A DNA stretch of 64,000 nt from the NCBI RefSeq assembly GCF_900128475.1, contig NZ_LT635838.1, forward strand, positions 145,803-209,802, written 5' to 3'. Each line of letters starts with the position of its first letter. Within the stretch, counting starts at the first letter, position 1. Position numbers and translations under genes: made by a program. Shown here in pieces: positions 50,441 through 59,013 of the stretch. This stretch comes from Mediterranea massiliensis (GTDB lineage Bacteria; Bacteroidota; Bacteroidia; Bacteroidales; Bacteroidaceae). The notes beneath the pieces were generated by a model that was not told the origin of the DNA, did not search any database, and saw only the letters and a list, made by a program, of their open reading frames with translations.

Positions 50441-51730
50441 TCAATCGAGATAACTCGGTTCCTTCTCGCCGATCATCGCCCGGAGCGTCTGCTTCACCAT
50501 GCGCCATTGCTGGAACAGGTCGTGAACAGGCTCATGCTCGAAGTCGTGCATCGGACTCTTGCAGAAGAACGACAGCCAAGTCTGGATGCCGCACATCCCG
50601 GCACGCAGAGCCAGGTCGCTGAACAACACCAGGTCGAGCGCAATGGGCGCGGCCAGGATAGAGTCACGACACAGGAAGTTGACCTTAATCTCCATGGGAT
50701 AACCCATCCATCCGAAGATGTCGATGTTGTCCCACGCTTCCTTGTTGTCCTTTCGGGGCGGATAGTAGTTGATGCGCACCTTGTGGTAAACATTGCCATA
50801 CAAGTCGGGGAATTTCTCCGGCTCGAAGATGTTGTCGATAACCGACAGCTTGCTGACCTCCTTCGTCTTGAAGTTCTCGGGCTGGTCGAGCACCTCGCCG
50901 TCGCGGTTGCCCAGGATGTTGGTCGAGAACCAGCCGCTCACGCCCAGCATACGTGTCTTGAACATCGGCGCAAGCACGGTCTTCATCAACGTCTGTCCGC
51001 TCTTGAAGTCCTTTCCGGCAATGGGCACATTCATCTTTTTGGAGAATTCCCACATGGCCGGCGTATCCACACACAGATTGGGCGCGCCCATCACGAAGGG
51101 AGCCCCTTCGGCAATGGCTGCATAGGCATAGCACATACTCGGCGAAACAACTTCCGTATTGTTCTCCTTCATGGCCTTCTCCAGCGCCTCCAATGACATG
51201 TGCTCATCGGACAACGGAACAAAAATCTCCGTACTGGCTGCCCACAGGACAACCACACGGTCACAATGGTTAGCCGCCTTGAACTGGCGGATGTCCTCAC
51301 GCAACTGCTCTACCATGTCCCAGCGGGTAGCCGCATTCTTGACGTGCGTACCATTCAGACGTTTGGCGAAATTGTGGTCGAAGGCGGCAGTCATCGGCTG
51401 GATGGCCTGCAACTCGTCCTTCACCAGATTCAGGTCTTTCTCCTTCAACACCTCCGCATACAACGCGGCTTCGTAAGCATTGTCGGGGAAAATGTCCCAA
51501 CCGCCAAACACTACATCACTCAAATCGGCCAACGGAACAATGTCTTTAATCAAATGCTCCTTACCGTCTTGTGTCTTCATGGTAGCCATTTGCGTAATCG
51601 AACCGATGGGCTTAGCCAGTCCCTTGCGGGCAGCCAATACACCGGTTATCATCGTGGTAGCCACCGCACCACCTACTCCTACGACCAGAACTCCCAGATG
51701 TCCGGTAGCAGGATTTACGTTTTCTTTCAT
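50441..51730 (-). CDS. Myo-inositol-1-phosphate synthase
   Basis: Converts glucose 6-phosphate to inositol 1-phosphate with NAD. The 429-aa product has the Rossmann start HLGVLVVGVGGAVATTMITGV, VLWAASTEIFVP, the catalytic region APNLCVDTPAMWEF and GKDFKSGQTLMKTVLAPMFKTRML, and NFLCRDSILAAPIALDLVLF at the end. Length and order are usual for the bacterial enzyme. It is the first gene of the inositol-lipid run, feeding the four downstream lipid genes. The start is ATG 51730. The 249 bp upstream (51731-51979) hold no gene. Confidence 0.92.
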   Translation of the reverse strand: MKENVNPATGHLGVLVVGVGGAVATTMITGVLAARKGLAKPIGSITQMATMKTQDGKEHLIKDIVPLADLSDVVFGGWDIFPDNAYEAALYAEVLKEKDLNLVKDELQAIQPMTAAFDHNFAKRLNGTHVKNAATRWDMVEQLREDIRQFKAANHCDRVVVLWAASTEIFVPLSDEHMSLEALEKAMKENNTEVVSPSMCYAYAAIAEGAPFVMGAPNLCVDTPAMWEFSKKMNVPIAGKDFKSGQTLMKTVLAPMFKTRMLGVSGWFSTNILGNRDGEVLDQPENFKTKEVSKLSVIDNIFEPEKFPDLYGNVYHKVRINYYPPRKDNKEAWDNIDIFGWMGYPMEIKVNFLCRDSILAAPIALDLVLFSDLALRAGMCGIQTWLSFFCKSPMHDFEHEPVHDLFQQWRMVKQTLRAMIGEKEPSYLD

Positions 51731-51979
51731 CTCTATTCTCTTTTTTATATTAAAAAATTGCTCAAAATTAGGGCATTTAATTGATTTATCACTACTTTTT
51801 TTATCGCTTTTATTGTTCCATTAGTAAGATTTAAGTTAAAACCGCAGACATGGAATGGTTTAGAGCCCCTGATAATCTGCTTCACATTGTTTCTGATTCC
51901 TGCAATCACCCAATCAACAAACAAGATCCGATTATCGGCAAACGTTCAATCTGACCCAGCGACAGACTTCTCCCCACAA

Positions 51980-53293
51980 TTAAACAAAACTGATGCGGAA
52001 ACGGGTCAGGCCATCGTTATAAGTGCGCAGTGAAAAAGTACATTTATGCCGGCTCAAAACCTCACGAATAAAAATGAGACCGATGCCCTGTCCGTTGGGC
52101 TTGGTCGAGAAGAAGGGGCTGAAGAGCTTGGACTCCGTTTCCTTGCTGATGCCCGGCCCGTTGTCTTCCACTTCCAGAGTAGCCGGTGCCAAAGTACGGA
52201 CTACGACAAGTCCCTGGCCGGCTGGTAATGTCTCGGAAGACGCTATACTCTCAACGGCATTCTTGATGATGTTCACCACAACCTGCTCAAACAAAGCCGG
52301 GTCCAAGTTGACCATCCCCACTTCGGGACTGCACTCCACGCGCAAGGTCACCTGATGGTCGTTGCACATCCCTTCCATAAACCGCGCACAGCCTTCGGCC
52401 ACTTCATTCAGGTTGGCTGGAACTAAAGTCGGCTCAGGAATCTTCACCACGTCGGCAAAACGCGTAATGAAATTGCTCATGGAGTAACAACGCTCGATGC
52501 AGACGCGCATCACTTCACAAAAGTCTTCCATGCCCTGTTCTTCGGCCAACGCCTGTTCCACCGTATCGAGGGTCGAGGTAATGCCCGCCGTCGTATTGTT
52601 CACCTCATGGGCTATCATACGGATCACCTTCTCGTAGGCCTTCTTCTCGGCCTTCATCACTTCATCGGTCATGCGTTCTATCAAGAAAAAGGGATGGGGG
52701 AAACCACTGTCAATGAAATAAGAATGGGTGCATTTGTACACATTCGCGTCGTTCAAACGCACTACCGATGTGTGTTCCAGTTCAATGCCGGCCAGTTCTT
52801 GCGCCAATGGGCAGTCCACCTGTTCCAATTTCTTTCCTTCTATTTCAGAAACTTCAATGCCTAACATCCTGACTGCCATCGGATTCAGCTGGGTCACCTT
52901 CTCGTCGAAACTGGTAATGACCACTCCCATGGGCGAAGCCTGAATCAGCAAGTCCAGAAAATGGTTCTGTTCGCGCAGACGCAGACGTTCGCTCTTCAGC
53001 TGGTCCATCATGCGATTGAAGATCTTGACAATGCGGTCGGAATCATATTGCCCCACCGGGCTAAGGCGGCTGCTGAAATCCTGCTCACGCAACAGCTCCA
53101 TGCCATTGCCAATGGTATTCATGGGTTTCACCAGTTTGCCATAGAAAAAGACGAGGTATACCAGAATCAATACGATCCCCCCTTCGAGCACATACAGATG
53201 GAGCACCCGCATATCGCCCAGCAAGCACGGGATACCAATCCCCAAGCCTACCAGCAACAACACCAATATGATAAAATAGGTCTGTATGCGCAC
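51980..53293 (-). CDS. NtrB-type sensor histidine kinase
   Basis: Membrane kinase of 437 aa with two N-terminal helices (YFIILVLLLVGLGIGIPCLL and LYVLEGGIVLILVYLVFFY) separated by only a few residues, so it has almost no periplasmic sensor. HAMP- and PAS-like parts follow, then His229 in RMIAHEVNNTTAG, N box NIIKNAVESI, G1 VEDNGPGISKE and a G2 GQGIGLIFIREVL. It follows the sigma-54-type regulator gene by 24 bp and is last of the tolC operon. A cytoplasmic or membrane-stress signal is likely, given the short periplasmic loop. Confidence 0.9.
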   Translation of the reverse strand: MRIQTYFIILVLLLVGLGIGIPCLLGDMRVLHLYVLEGGIVLILVYLVFFYGKLVKPMNTIGNGMELLREQDFSSRLSPVGQYDSDRIVKIFNRMMDQLKSERLRLREQNHFLDLLIQASPMGVVITSFDEKVTQLNPMAVRMLGIEVSEIEGKKLEQVDCPLAQELAGIELEHTSVVRLNDANVYKCTHSYFIDSGFPHPFFLIERMTDEVMKAEKKAYEKVIRMIAHEVNNTTAGITSTLDTVEQALAEEQGMEDFCEVMRVCIERCYSMSNFITRFADVVKIPEPTLVPANLNEVAEGCARFMEGMCNDHQVTLRVECSPEVGMVNLDPALFEQVVVNIIKNAVESIASSETLPAGQGLVVVRTLAPATLEVEDNGPGISKETESKLFSPFFSTKPNGQGIGLIFIREVLSRHKCTFSLRTYNDGLTRFRISFV

Positions 53294-53317
53294 CGATGTC
53301 TCTCCAGTTTAAAGGGT

Positions 53318-54676
53318 TCAGTCGTTTACCGTAATATTATATTTTTCCAGACGCCGATACAAGGCCGCGCGGCTGATGCCCAGCATGGAAGCCACCTGAC
53401 TGAGATTGCCCTTGCACTGCTCCAAGGTCTGGAGGATGGTGCGGCGCTCTATCTCGTCCAGCGTCATGCCGGCCAGCGAAGCGACCCCTGCCGTCTGCGA
53501 CGAATCGCCCGTATGCTGATACTGTACCTCGAAATCGGCCGCTTCCAATGTCTTCTTTCCACTGACCAATATGGTTCGCTCCACCAAGTTCTTCAATTCA
53601 CGGATATTGCCCGGATAAGGCAGACGGGACAGGAAGCTCAAGGCGTCGGATGAAAATTCAACGTGAGGCAGACCGTTGGTTTCTGCCTGACGGTCGGCAA
53701 AGTAACGCACCAGCAAGGGAATGTCTTCCCGCCTTTCACGAAGCGGAGGCAATTTCACCGTTATCAGATTGATGCGATAGAACAAGTCCTCACGGAACGT
53801 ATGTTCGGCTACCATCTTGCGCAAGTCGGCATTCGTAGCCGACACCACCCGTACATCCACCTTGCGGGGACGGCTGTCGCCCAGCACCTCAAACGTCTGG
53901 TCCTGCAACACTCGCAACAGCTTCACCTGGCACGAAAGGTCCAAATCGCCAATCTCGTCCAGAAAGATGGTACCGTTGTTTGCCAGTTCGAAGCGCCCCA
54001 CCCGGTCGGAAGAAGCATCGGTAAAGGCTCCTTTCTTATGACCGAACATTTCGCTTTCGAACAAACTCTGGGAAATGCCGCCCAAGTTAACCTTGACAAA
54101 AGGCTGATGTTCGCGACGACTGTTCATGTGAATGGCTTCCGCTATCAGCTCCTTGCCGGTACCGCTTTCACCGGTTATCAGTACGGATGCATTTGTCTTG
54201 GCTATGCGCCCTACCGTATCGAGCACATCCATCAAGCCTTTGGATTTGCCGATAATATGACTGCGCTTCAGTTCACCGTTCTGGGCTATATTTTGCGACT
54301 CATCCGGATGGGACAGCTGCAAAGCCGTTTCGATGCGCTGGAGCAAAGCCGCATTGTTCCAAGGCTTGGTAATGAAATCAAAAGCCCCGGCCTGCATGCC
54401 TTGCACCGCCAACTGAATGCTTCCCCACGCCGTCATCAGAATGACAGGTACATGAGGACGGAATATTTTGACCTGCTTCAACAAGGTCAGCCCCTCTTCC
54501 CCCGTGGTGGACAACGTGAAATTCATGTCCATCAATATCAGCGAGGGTTCCTCGGACCGTACAATATCCATGGCTTCCTTCGGACCGGCGGCCGTCTTTA
54601 CTTCATACTTGGCCCGCTTCAACATAAAGCTGAGCGACGAACGGACGGCACTGTCATCATCTACTATCAGTATCAT
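53318..54676 (-). CDS. Sigma-54-dependent response regulator, NtrC family, with GAFTDA
   Basis: Activator of 452 aa. The receiver starts MILIVDDDSAVRSSL with phospho-acceptor Asp50. The AAA+ domain has Walker A GESGTGKE, Walker B IFLDEIGDL and the Arg-finger region FREDLFYRINLITVKLPPLRERREDIP. The sigma-54 contact loop at 216-221 reads GAFTDA instead of the usual GAFTGA. A Fis-type helix-turn-helix ends the protein (CKGNLSQVASMLGISRAALYRRLEKY). I chose Met 54676; a frame to 54775 adds a stretch unlike a receiver. It lies between tolC and the kinase, and a sigma-54-like promoter stands before tolC. Confidence 0.92.
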   Translation of the reverse strand: MILIVDDDSAVRSSLSFMLKRAKYEVKTAAGPKEAMDIVRSEEPSLILMDMNFTLSTTGEEGLTLLKQVKIFRPHVPVILMTAWGSIQLAVQGMQAGAFDFITKPWNNAALLQRIETALQLSHPDESQNIAQNGELKRSHIIGKSKGLMDVLDTVGRIAKTNASVLITGESGTGKELIAEAIHMNSRREHQPFVKVNLGGISQSLFESEMFGHKKGAFTDASSDRVGRFELANNGTIFLDEIGDLDLSCQVKLLRVLQDQTFEVLGDSRPRKVDVRVVSATNADLRKMVAEHTFREDLFYRINLITVKLPPLRERREDIPLLVRYFADRQAETNGLPHVEFSSDALSFLSRLPYPGNIRELKNLVERTILVSGKKTLEAADFEVQYQHTGDSSQTAGVASLAGMTLDEIERRTILQTLEQCKGNLSQVASMLGISRAALYRRLEKYNITVND

Positions 54677-54807
54677 ATTCTTCTGTCTTTGTTCTTTGTA
54701 TTCATACCACGCAAAGATAGCATAAACCCCATGAAGTACAAAATCAACCACCCGGTTTTCGGTCTTTGCCCTCAAAGCGGCAGCTATCCAAGCCGCAGGA
54801 AAACCTT

Positions 54808-56298
54808 TCAGTCTTTCACCACAGCCTCAAAATCGACTTCCAACGCTTCGTTCCGTTCAAAATCCCACAACGTCAGACTACGCAACTGATAGAAATAATA
54901 CCAATAAGAATAGAGTTCAGAAATATGTTTCTGACGTGCTTCGTCCTTGGAGTTCTGCGCATCGTTCAAGTCCAGCGTACTGATTTTGCCAATCATGAAA
55001 GTCTCTACACTGGTCCGGTAACGTTTCTCCGCAATGCGGTCCGCTTCTTCGGCTATGCCCAATTGCTGGGCCTGGTTATTGAAATTCTCCACCAGCAGGA
55101 AAATGTCCTGATTGAAGTCCATCTGCTCCTGACGGATTTTGGAAAGTACCACGTCGCGGTTGCTCTTGGCCACCTTCACCTGTCCGCGCCGCTTGCCCCA
55201 ATCCAGAATAGGTATCTTCACGCCTACCTGAACAATCTGATTATCGAGCAAATTTTCATAAGAAGCCTTGAAGTCACGGTTCTGACCCGTATAGCCGATG
55301 CTGGCGAAAAGGTCGATGCTTCGCAGGTTGCCCTTGGCCGTAGCCACTTCATAATCGGCTTCCAGCTGCCGCCGACGGATGTTCTGGGCGAAAGAGTTAC
55401 GTTCCAATGCCTTATCCAGCACCTGACGGTAATCCATGTGCAGGTCGGGCACCGACTCCGGCAGTACAGGATTGAGCACATCCTGTTCGGACACGCCGAG
55501 GAAAGAACGAAGCTGAAACATTTTCGCATTCAGGTCACTTTCAGCAGCCGTCACATCGGCCTTCCCCTGCAAGGCATTGAGTTTCAACTGGAGCAGGTCG
55601 TTTTCAGAGATCTGCCCCATCTTCCGTTTGGCAATCGCCACCTCATACAGGCGGTCGGCATTCTCCTTGTTCTGCCGGGCCGTGGCCAGTGTCTCCTTGG
55701 ACAACAACAAATTAAAGAAATAAGTAATGGCTGTAATGGTCACATTTTCAGTAGCCGAGATAAATGCGGCTTTCGCTTCCGCATAGCGGACCGGCTCAAT
55801 GCGGCGGTCCCACTTCAACGTATTCACGCCAAAGATGGGTTGGGTCAACTCCAACCCGACCGGCACCGACATGAACTGATGATATCCACCGGATCCAAGC
55901 TGTTTCACATAGTTGAGTGACGAAGTCAGCGACAGCTTGCCGCCCGTCAACCAGATATTCTGGTCAATGGATATTTCTCCCGCCAGGTTCAATGTATTGT
56001 TGCGAACAAACGTATACGAGCCATCGGAATTCTGATACGTACTATACGATTTGTTGTAACTGGGCAACGTACCGGTCAGATTAACCTCAGGAAGCAAATT
56101 GGCTCTGAAAGTACGATACTCCCAATAAGCCGTCTTCAACTCGTTCAAGGCGACAGCTGCATCCACCGACTGTACACGTGCCAGGGCTATAGCTTCCGCC
56201 AAAGTTATGTCGCGATTGCTGACCAACGTATCCGTTTGTGCAAATCCAACATAAGGCAGGCAACAACAAACTGCTATCAAAATATTCTTTTTCATCAT
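54808..56298 (-). CDS. TolC-family outer membrane efflux protein
   Basis: Outer membrane channel of 496 aa with signal peptide MMKKNILIAVCCCLPYVGFA. The two repeated helical halves are visible (ITLAEAIALARVQSVDAAVALNELKTAYWEYRT and the later RQLEADYEVATAKGNLRSIDLFASIGYTG). It would join with an inner membrane pump and adaptor that are not encoded next to it. It is first of the tolC, regulator, kinase operon; upstream are a sigma-54-like promoter and palindromic sites, so the operon probably regulates itself. Two adjacent ATGs (56298, 56295) can start it. Confidence 0.9.
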   Translation of the reverse strand: MMKKNILIAVCCCLPYVGFAQTDTLVSNRDITLAEAIALARVQSVDAAVALNELKTAYWEYRTFRANLLPEVNLTGTLPSYNKSYSTYQNSDGSYTFVRNNTLNLAGEISIDQNIWLTGGKLSLTSSLNYVKQLGSGGYHQFMSVPVGLELTQPIFGVNTLKWDRRIEPVRYAEAKAAFISATENVTITAITYFFNLLLSKETLATARQNKENADRLYEVAIAKRKMGQISENDLLQLKLNALQGKADVTAAESDLNAKMFQLRSFLGVSEQDVLNPVLPESVPDLHMDYRQVLDKALERNSFAQNIRRRQLEADYEVATAKGNLRSIDLFASIGYTGQNRDFKASYENLLDNQIVQVGVKIPILDWGKRRGQVKVAKSNRDVVLSKIRQEQMDFNQDIFLLVENFNNQAQQLGIAEEADRIAEKRYRTSVETFMIGKISTLDLNDAQNSKDEARQKHISELYSYWYYFYQLRSLTLWDFERNEALEVDFEAVVKD

Positions 56299-56330
56299 TT
56301 CACATGTTCTTGGTTACACCCACACTACAG

Positions 56331-56345
56331 ACAAAGACCGTGCCA
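56331..56345 (-). promoter_or_regulatory. Sigma-54-like promoter for tolC
   Basis: On the reverse strand TGGCACG, 4 bp, TTGT: the consensus is TGGCACG-N4-TTGC, so only the final C of the -12 element differs. It lies 32 bp before the tolC start, giving a leader of about 20 nt. The same operon encodes a sigma-54-type activator. Confidence 0.7.
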
Positions 56346-56352
56346 ATGTGCC

Positions 56353-56420
56353 AGAACATGTTCTCACAGGGGGTAGTGTTCATTTTCGGACACTTCACAT
56401 GTCCGAAAGCGGACAGTGTC
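56353..56420 (-). promoter_or_regulatory. Palindromic upstream sites, probable enhancer for the sigma-54 regulator
   Basis: AGAACATGTTCT is a perfect 12-bp palindrome (56353-56364). TTCGGACA-N7-TGTCCGAA (56385-56407) is a perfect 8-bp inverted repeat, and TGTCCG-AAAG-CGGACA overlaps it. ACATGTYC occurs at 56302, 56356 and 56397. These sites lie upstream of the -24 element as enhancers of NtrC-type regulators do. Confidence 0.6.
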
Positions 56421-56424
56421 TCCC

Positions 56425-57861
56425 CTACTTCCCAACTTCTTTCAACCCCATCTTTTCCGCCCGTTGGAGCATAAACCGACGGGCGGCTTCGTATTCATTG
56501 GGAATGACGCCGTCCAGAATGGCGTCCTTGATGGCGCTCTTCAAGGCTCCCACCTGCTGGCAGGGGGGAAGGCCGAACGTCTGCATGATTTCTTCCCCGC
56601 TGACAGGCGGCTGGAAATTACGGATGCGGTCGCGCTCTTCCAGGTCCTTCAGCTTCTGGCGTACCAACTGGAAATTCTCCAGAAAGCGTTTTTTGCGTTC
56701 GGAGTTTTTCGACGTAATGTCCGCTTCACACAGGGTCATCAGGTCATCGATGTCGTCACCGGCTTCGAAAAGGAGACGGCGGACGGCCGAATCGGTCACT
56801 TCCTCGTCGGCTATCACAATGGGACGCATGTGGAGGCTCACGAGCTTCTGCACGTATTTCATCTTCTCGTTCATGGGCAGCTTCATCTTGCGGAAGAGGT
56901 TGGGTATCATCTTCTCACCGATGAAATTGTGATTGTGGAAAGTCCACCCGGCCTTGGGGTCCCAACGCTTTGTGACGGGTTTGGCAATGTCGTGCAGCAA
57001 GGCTGCCCAGCGCAACCACAGGTTGTCGGTCTTTCGGCTGATGTTGTCGAGCACTTCGAGTGTATGGTAAAAGTTGTCCTTGTGTGCCCGTCCGTTGCGG
57101 GTTTCCACTCCCTGAAGGGCCACCAGCTCGGGGAAAATCAGTTCGAGCAGCCCGCACCGGTCCAGGTCAATGAAGCCTTTCGAAGGGATGGGCGCCAGCA
57201 TGATTTTGTTCAGCTCGTCGGCAATGCGTTCTTTCGAGATGATGCCGATGCGTTCCTTGTTGCGGCAGAGCGAATCGAACGTCTCGTCATCGATATAGAA
57301 GTTGAGCTGGGTGGCGAAACGGATGCAACGCATCATGCGCAAGGGGTCGTCACTGAAGGTGATATCGGGGTCGAGCGGCGTACGGATGGTGCGTTCCTTC
57401 AGGTCGTCCATTCCTCCGAAGGGGTCGACCAGCTCGCCGTAGCGGGCACTGTTGAGGCAGACGGCCAGGGCATTGATGGTGAAATCGCGCCGGTTCTGGT
57501 CGTCTTCCAGCGTACCGTCTTCCACGATGGGCTTGCGCGAATCGTGCGTGTACGACTCCTTGCGAGCACCCACAAACTCCACCTCCGTACCCCGATACTT
57601 CAGCTGGGCCGTACCGAAGTTCTTGAACACAGACACGTGCGCGCCCTTGCCCAACCGGCGTCCCAACGCCTCGGCCATGGCAATGCCACTGCCCACCACC
57701 ACGACATCAATATCCTTCGACGGGCGTTGCAGGAAGATGTCGCGCACATAGCCGCCCACGACGTAGCATTCCAGCCCCAGGTCGTCAGCCGTTTCAGAAA
57801 TCTGTTTGAATATCTTATCGCTGAAGCGTTGCTTCAGTTCGTCAGGAGTCAACTCTATCAT
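56425..57861 (-). CDS. cca: CCA tRNA nucleotidyltransferase with HD domain
   Basis: Adds or repairs the CCA end of tRNAs. The 478-aa product has the nucleotidyltransferase signature [24 protein letters not shown] with the two catalytic Asp residues, [11 protein letters not shown], and [18 protein letters not shown] of the RNA-binding neck. An HD domain ([22 protein letters not shown]) may trim 2',3' ends. A poly(A) polymerase of the same superfamily is less likely in this phylum. A TATCTTTG -7 box lies at 57897-57904 on its strand. It is monocistronic and diverges from a lipoprotein gene. Confidence 0.92.
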   Translation of the reverse strand: MIELTPDELKQRFSDKIFKQISETADDLGLECYVVGGYVRDIFLQRPSKDIDVVVVGSGIAMAEALGRRLGKGAHVSVFKNFGTAQLKYRGTEVEFVGARKESYTHDSRKPIVEDGTLEDDQNRRDFTINALAVCLNSARYGELVDPFGGMDDLKERTIRTPLDPDITFSDDPLRMMRCIRFATQLNFYIDDETFDSLCRNKERIGIISKERIADELNKIMLAPIPSKGFIDLDRCGLLELIFPELVALQGVETRNGRAHKDNFYHTLEVLDNISRKTDNLWLRWAALLHDIAKPVTKRWDPKAGWTFHNHNFIGEKMIPNLFRKMKLPMNEKMKYVQKLVSLHMRPIVIADEEVTDSAVRRLLFEAGDDIDDLMTLCEADITSKNSERKKRFLENFQLVRQKLKDLEERDRIRNFQPPVSGEEIMQTFGLPPCQQVGALKSAIKDAILDGVIPNEYEAARRFMLQRAEKMGLKEVGK

Positions 57862-57896
57862 CTTCGGTTCGTTTGCATTTTAATGGTTTGCGGAGG

Positions 57897-57925
57897 CAAA
57901 GATAGGAATATTATTTTTATTTTTG
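57897..57925. promoter_or_regulatory. Back-to-back -7 boxes for cca and the lipoprotein gene
   Basis: Reverse strand TATCTTTG (57897-57904) faces cca; plus strand TATTTTTG (57918-57925) faces the lipoprotein gene at 57994. The two lie only 13 bp apart, so polymerases on them may interfere. Confidence 0.55.
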
Positions 57926-57993
57926 CCACCGCAAAGCGGGTCATCACGGCCATGCGGCAAAATTTAGGACAATTACGCTATCAAACTGAATAT

Positions 57994-58821
57994 ATGAAGA
58001 AAGCAATCATTCTGGCATGCCTCTGCGGCGCATTGGCTGCCTGCGAGAACGTGGAAAAGAAAGCGGCCCTGAAGCTGGACGAAGCCCGTGCCGCCTTCGA
58101 AGCCGGCAACTACAACGAAGCCAAAATGCAGATAGACAGCATCAAGCTACTCTACCCCAAGGCCTTCGACACCCGCCGGCAGGGCATCTACCTCATGCAG
58201 GAAGTGGAGCTGAAGGAGCAGGAAAAGACCGTGGCCTATCTGGACAGCATGCTGGCCGTCAAGCAGCAGGAGTTCGAAGCCATGAAAGGCAAGTTTGTGC
58301 TTGAAAAAGATACCGCCTACCAGCGCATCGGCCACTACCTGGCGCCCTCGCAAGTCATCGAACGGAACCTTCACCGCTCTTTCCTGCGCTTCCAGACGGA
58401 CGAGACAGGCCTCATGAGCCTCACGTCCATCTATTGCGGTGCCGGCAACATCCACCACACCGCCGTCAAGGTAACGGCCCCCGACGGAAGTTTTGCCGAG
58501 ACACCCGCCTCACGCGACAGCTATGAGACGACCGACCTGGGCGAGCACATCGAGAAAGCCGACTACAAGATGGGACAGGACGGAGGCCTCATCGGTTTTG
58601 TAGCCGCCAACAAGGACCGCAACCTGCGTGTGGTCTATCAGGGAGAACGCTCTTACACCACCCAGATGACGCCTGCCGACCGCCAGGCTGCCGCCAGCGT
58701 CTACGAGTTGTCCAAGGTGCTTTCCGCCATCACCGAAATCAAGAAGAACCTGGAAGAAGCCCATCTGAAGATACAGTTCGTACAGAAAAAGATGTCCGAA
58801 CGGAAGACGGAGGCCGAATAA
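57994..58821 (+). CDS. Lipoprotein with tetratricopeptide-like and coiled-coil parts
   Basis: Predicted lipoprotein of 275 aa: MKKAIILACLCGALAAC with the lipobox Cys17. Next is a helical repeat-like stretch (LKLDEARAAFEAGNYNEAKMQIDSIKLLYPKAFDTRRQG). A coiled segment rich in Glu and Lys follows (LMQEVELKEQEKTVAYLDSMLAVKQQEFEAMK), then a beta-rich middle (SLTSIYCGAGNIHHTAVKVTAPDGSFAETP) and a C-terminal coil (LSKVLSAITEIKKNLEEAHLKIQFVQKKM). I do not recognise a named family. It stands alone; ATG 57994 gives the signal peptide. Function unknown. Confidence 0.75.
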   Translation: MKKAIILACLCGALAACENVEKKAALKLDEARAAFEAGNYNEAKMQIDSIKLLYPKAFDTRRQGIYLMQEVELKEQEKTVAYLDSMLAVKQQEFEAMKGKFVLEKDTAYQRIGHYLAPSQVIERNLHRSFLRFQTDETGLMSLTSIYCGAGNIHHTAVKVTAPDGSFAETPASRDSYETTDLGEHIEKADYKMGQDGGLIGFVAANKDRNLRVVYQGERSYTTQMTPADRQAAASVYELSKVLSAITEIKKNLEEAHLKIQFVQKKMSERKTEAE

Positions 58822-58878
58822 GCCCCGCCTCCACGAGACCTGCATGCATACCCGCTTGTAGGAAACCAGTCGTTTGCC

Positions 58879-58966
58879 CTGGGTAAAGCATCCTTTTGTC
58901 CAGCTTAAACGGATGGTTTGCCCAGCTTAAACGAACGCTTTGCCCAGCTTAAACTTTTTCGCAAGA
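58879..58966. repeat. Phased 22-bp repeat array, 4 units, CAGCTTAAAC core
   Basis: CAGCTTAAAC starts at 58901, 58923 and 58945, exactly 22 bp apart; a degenerate first unit starts at 58879 (CTGGGTAAAGC). TTTGCC or TTTGTC recurs in the second half of the units. It lies between the lipoprotein gene and the second ABC-F gene, which run in the same direction. Confidence 0.8.
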
Positions 58967-59013
58967 CAAGCGGTACCCTCATTCCATAAACCCCAATAGA
59001 TACAATATATAAT

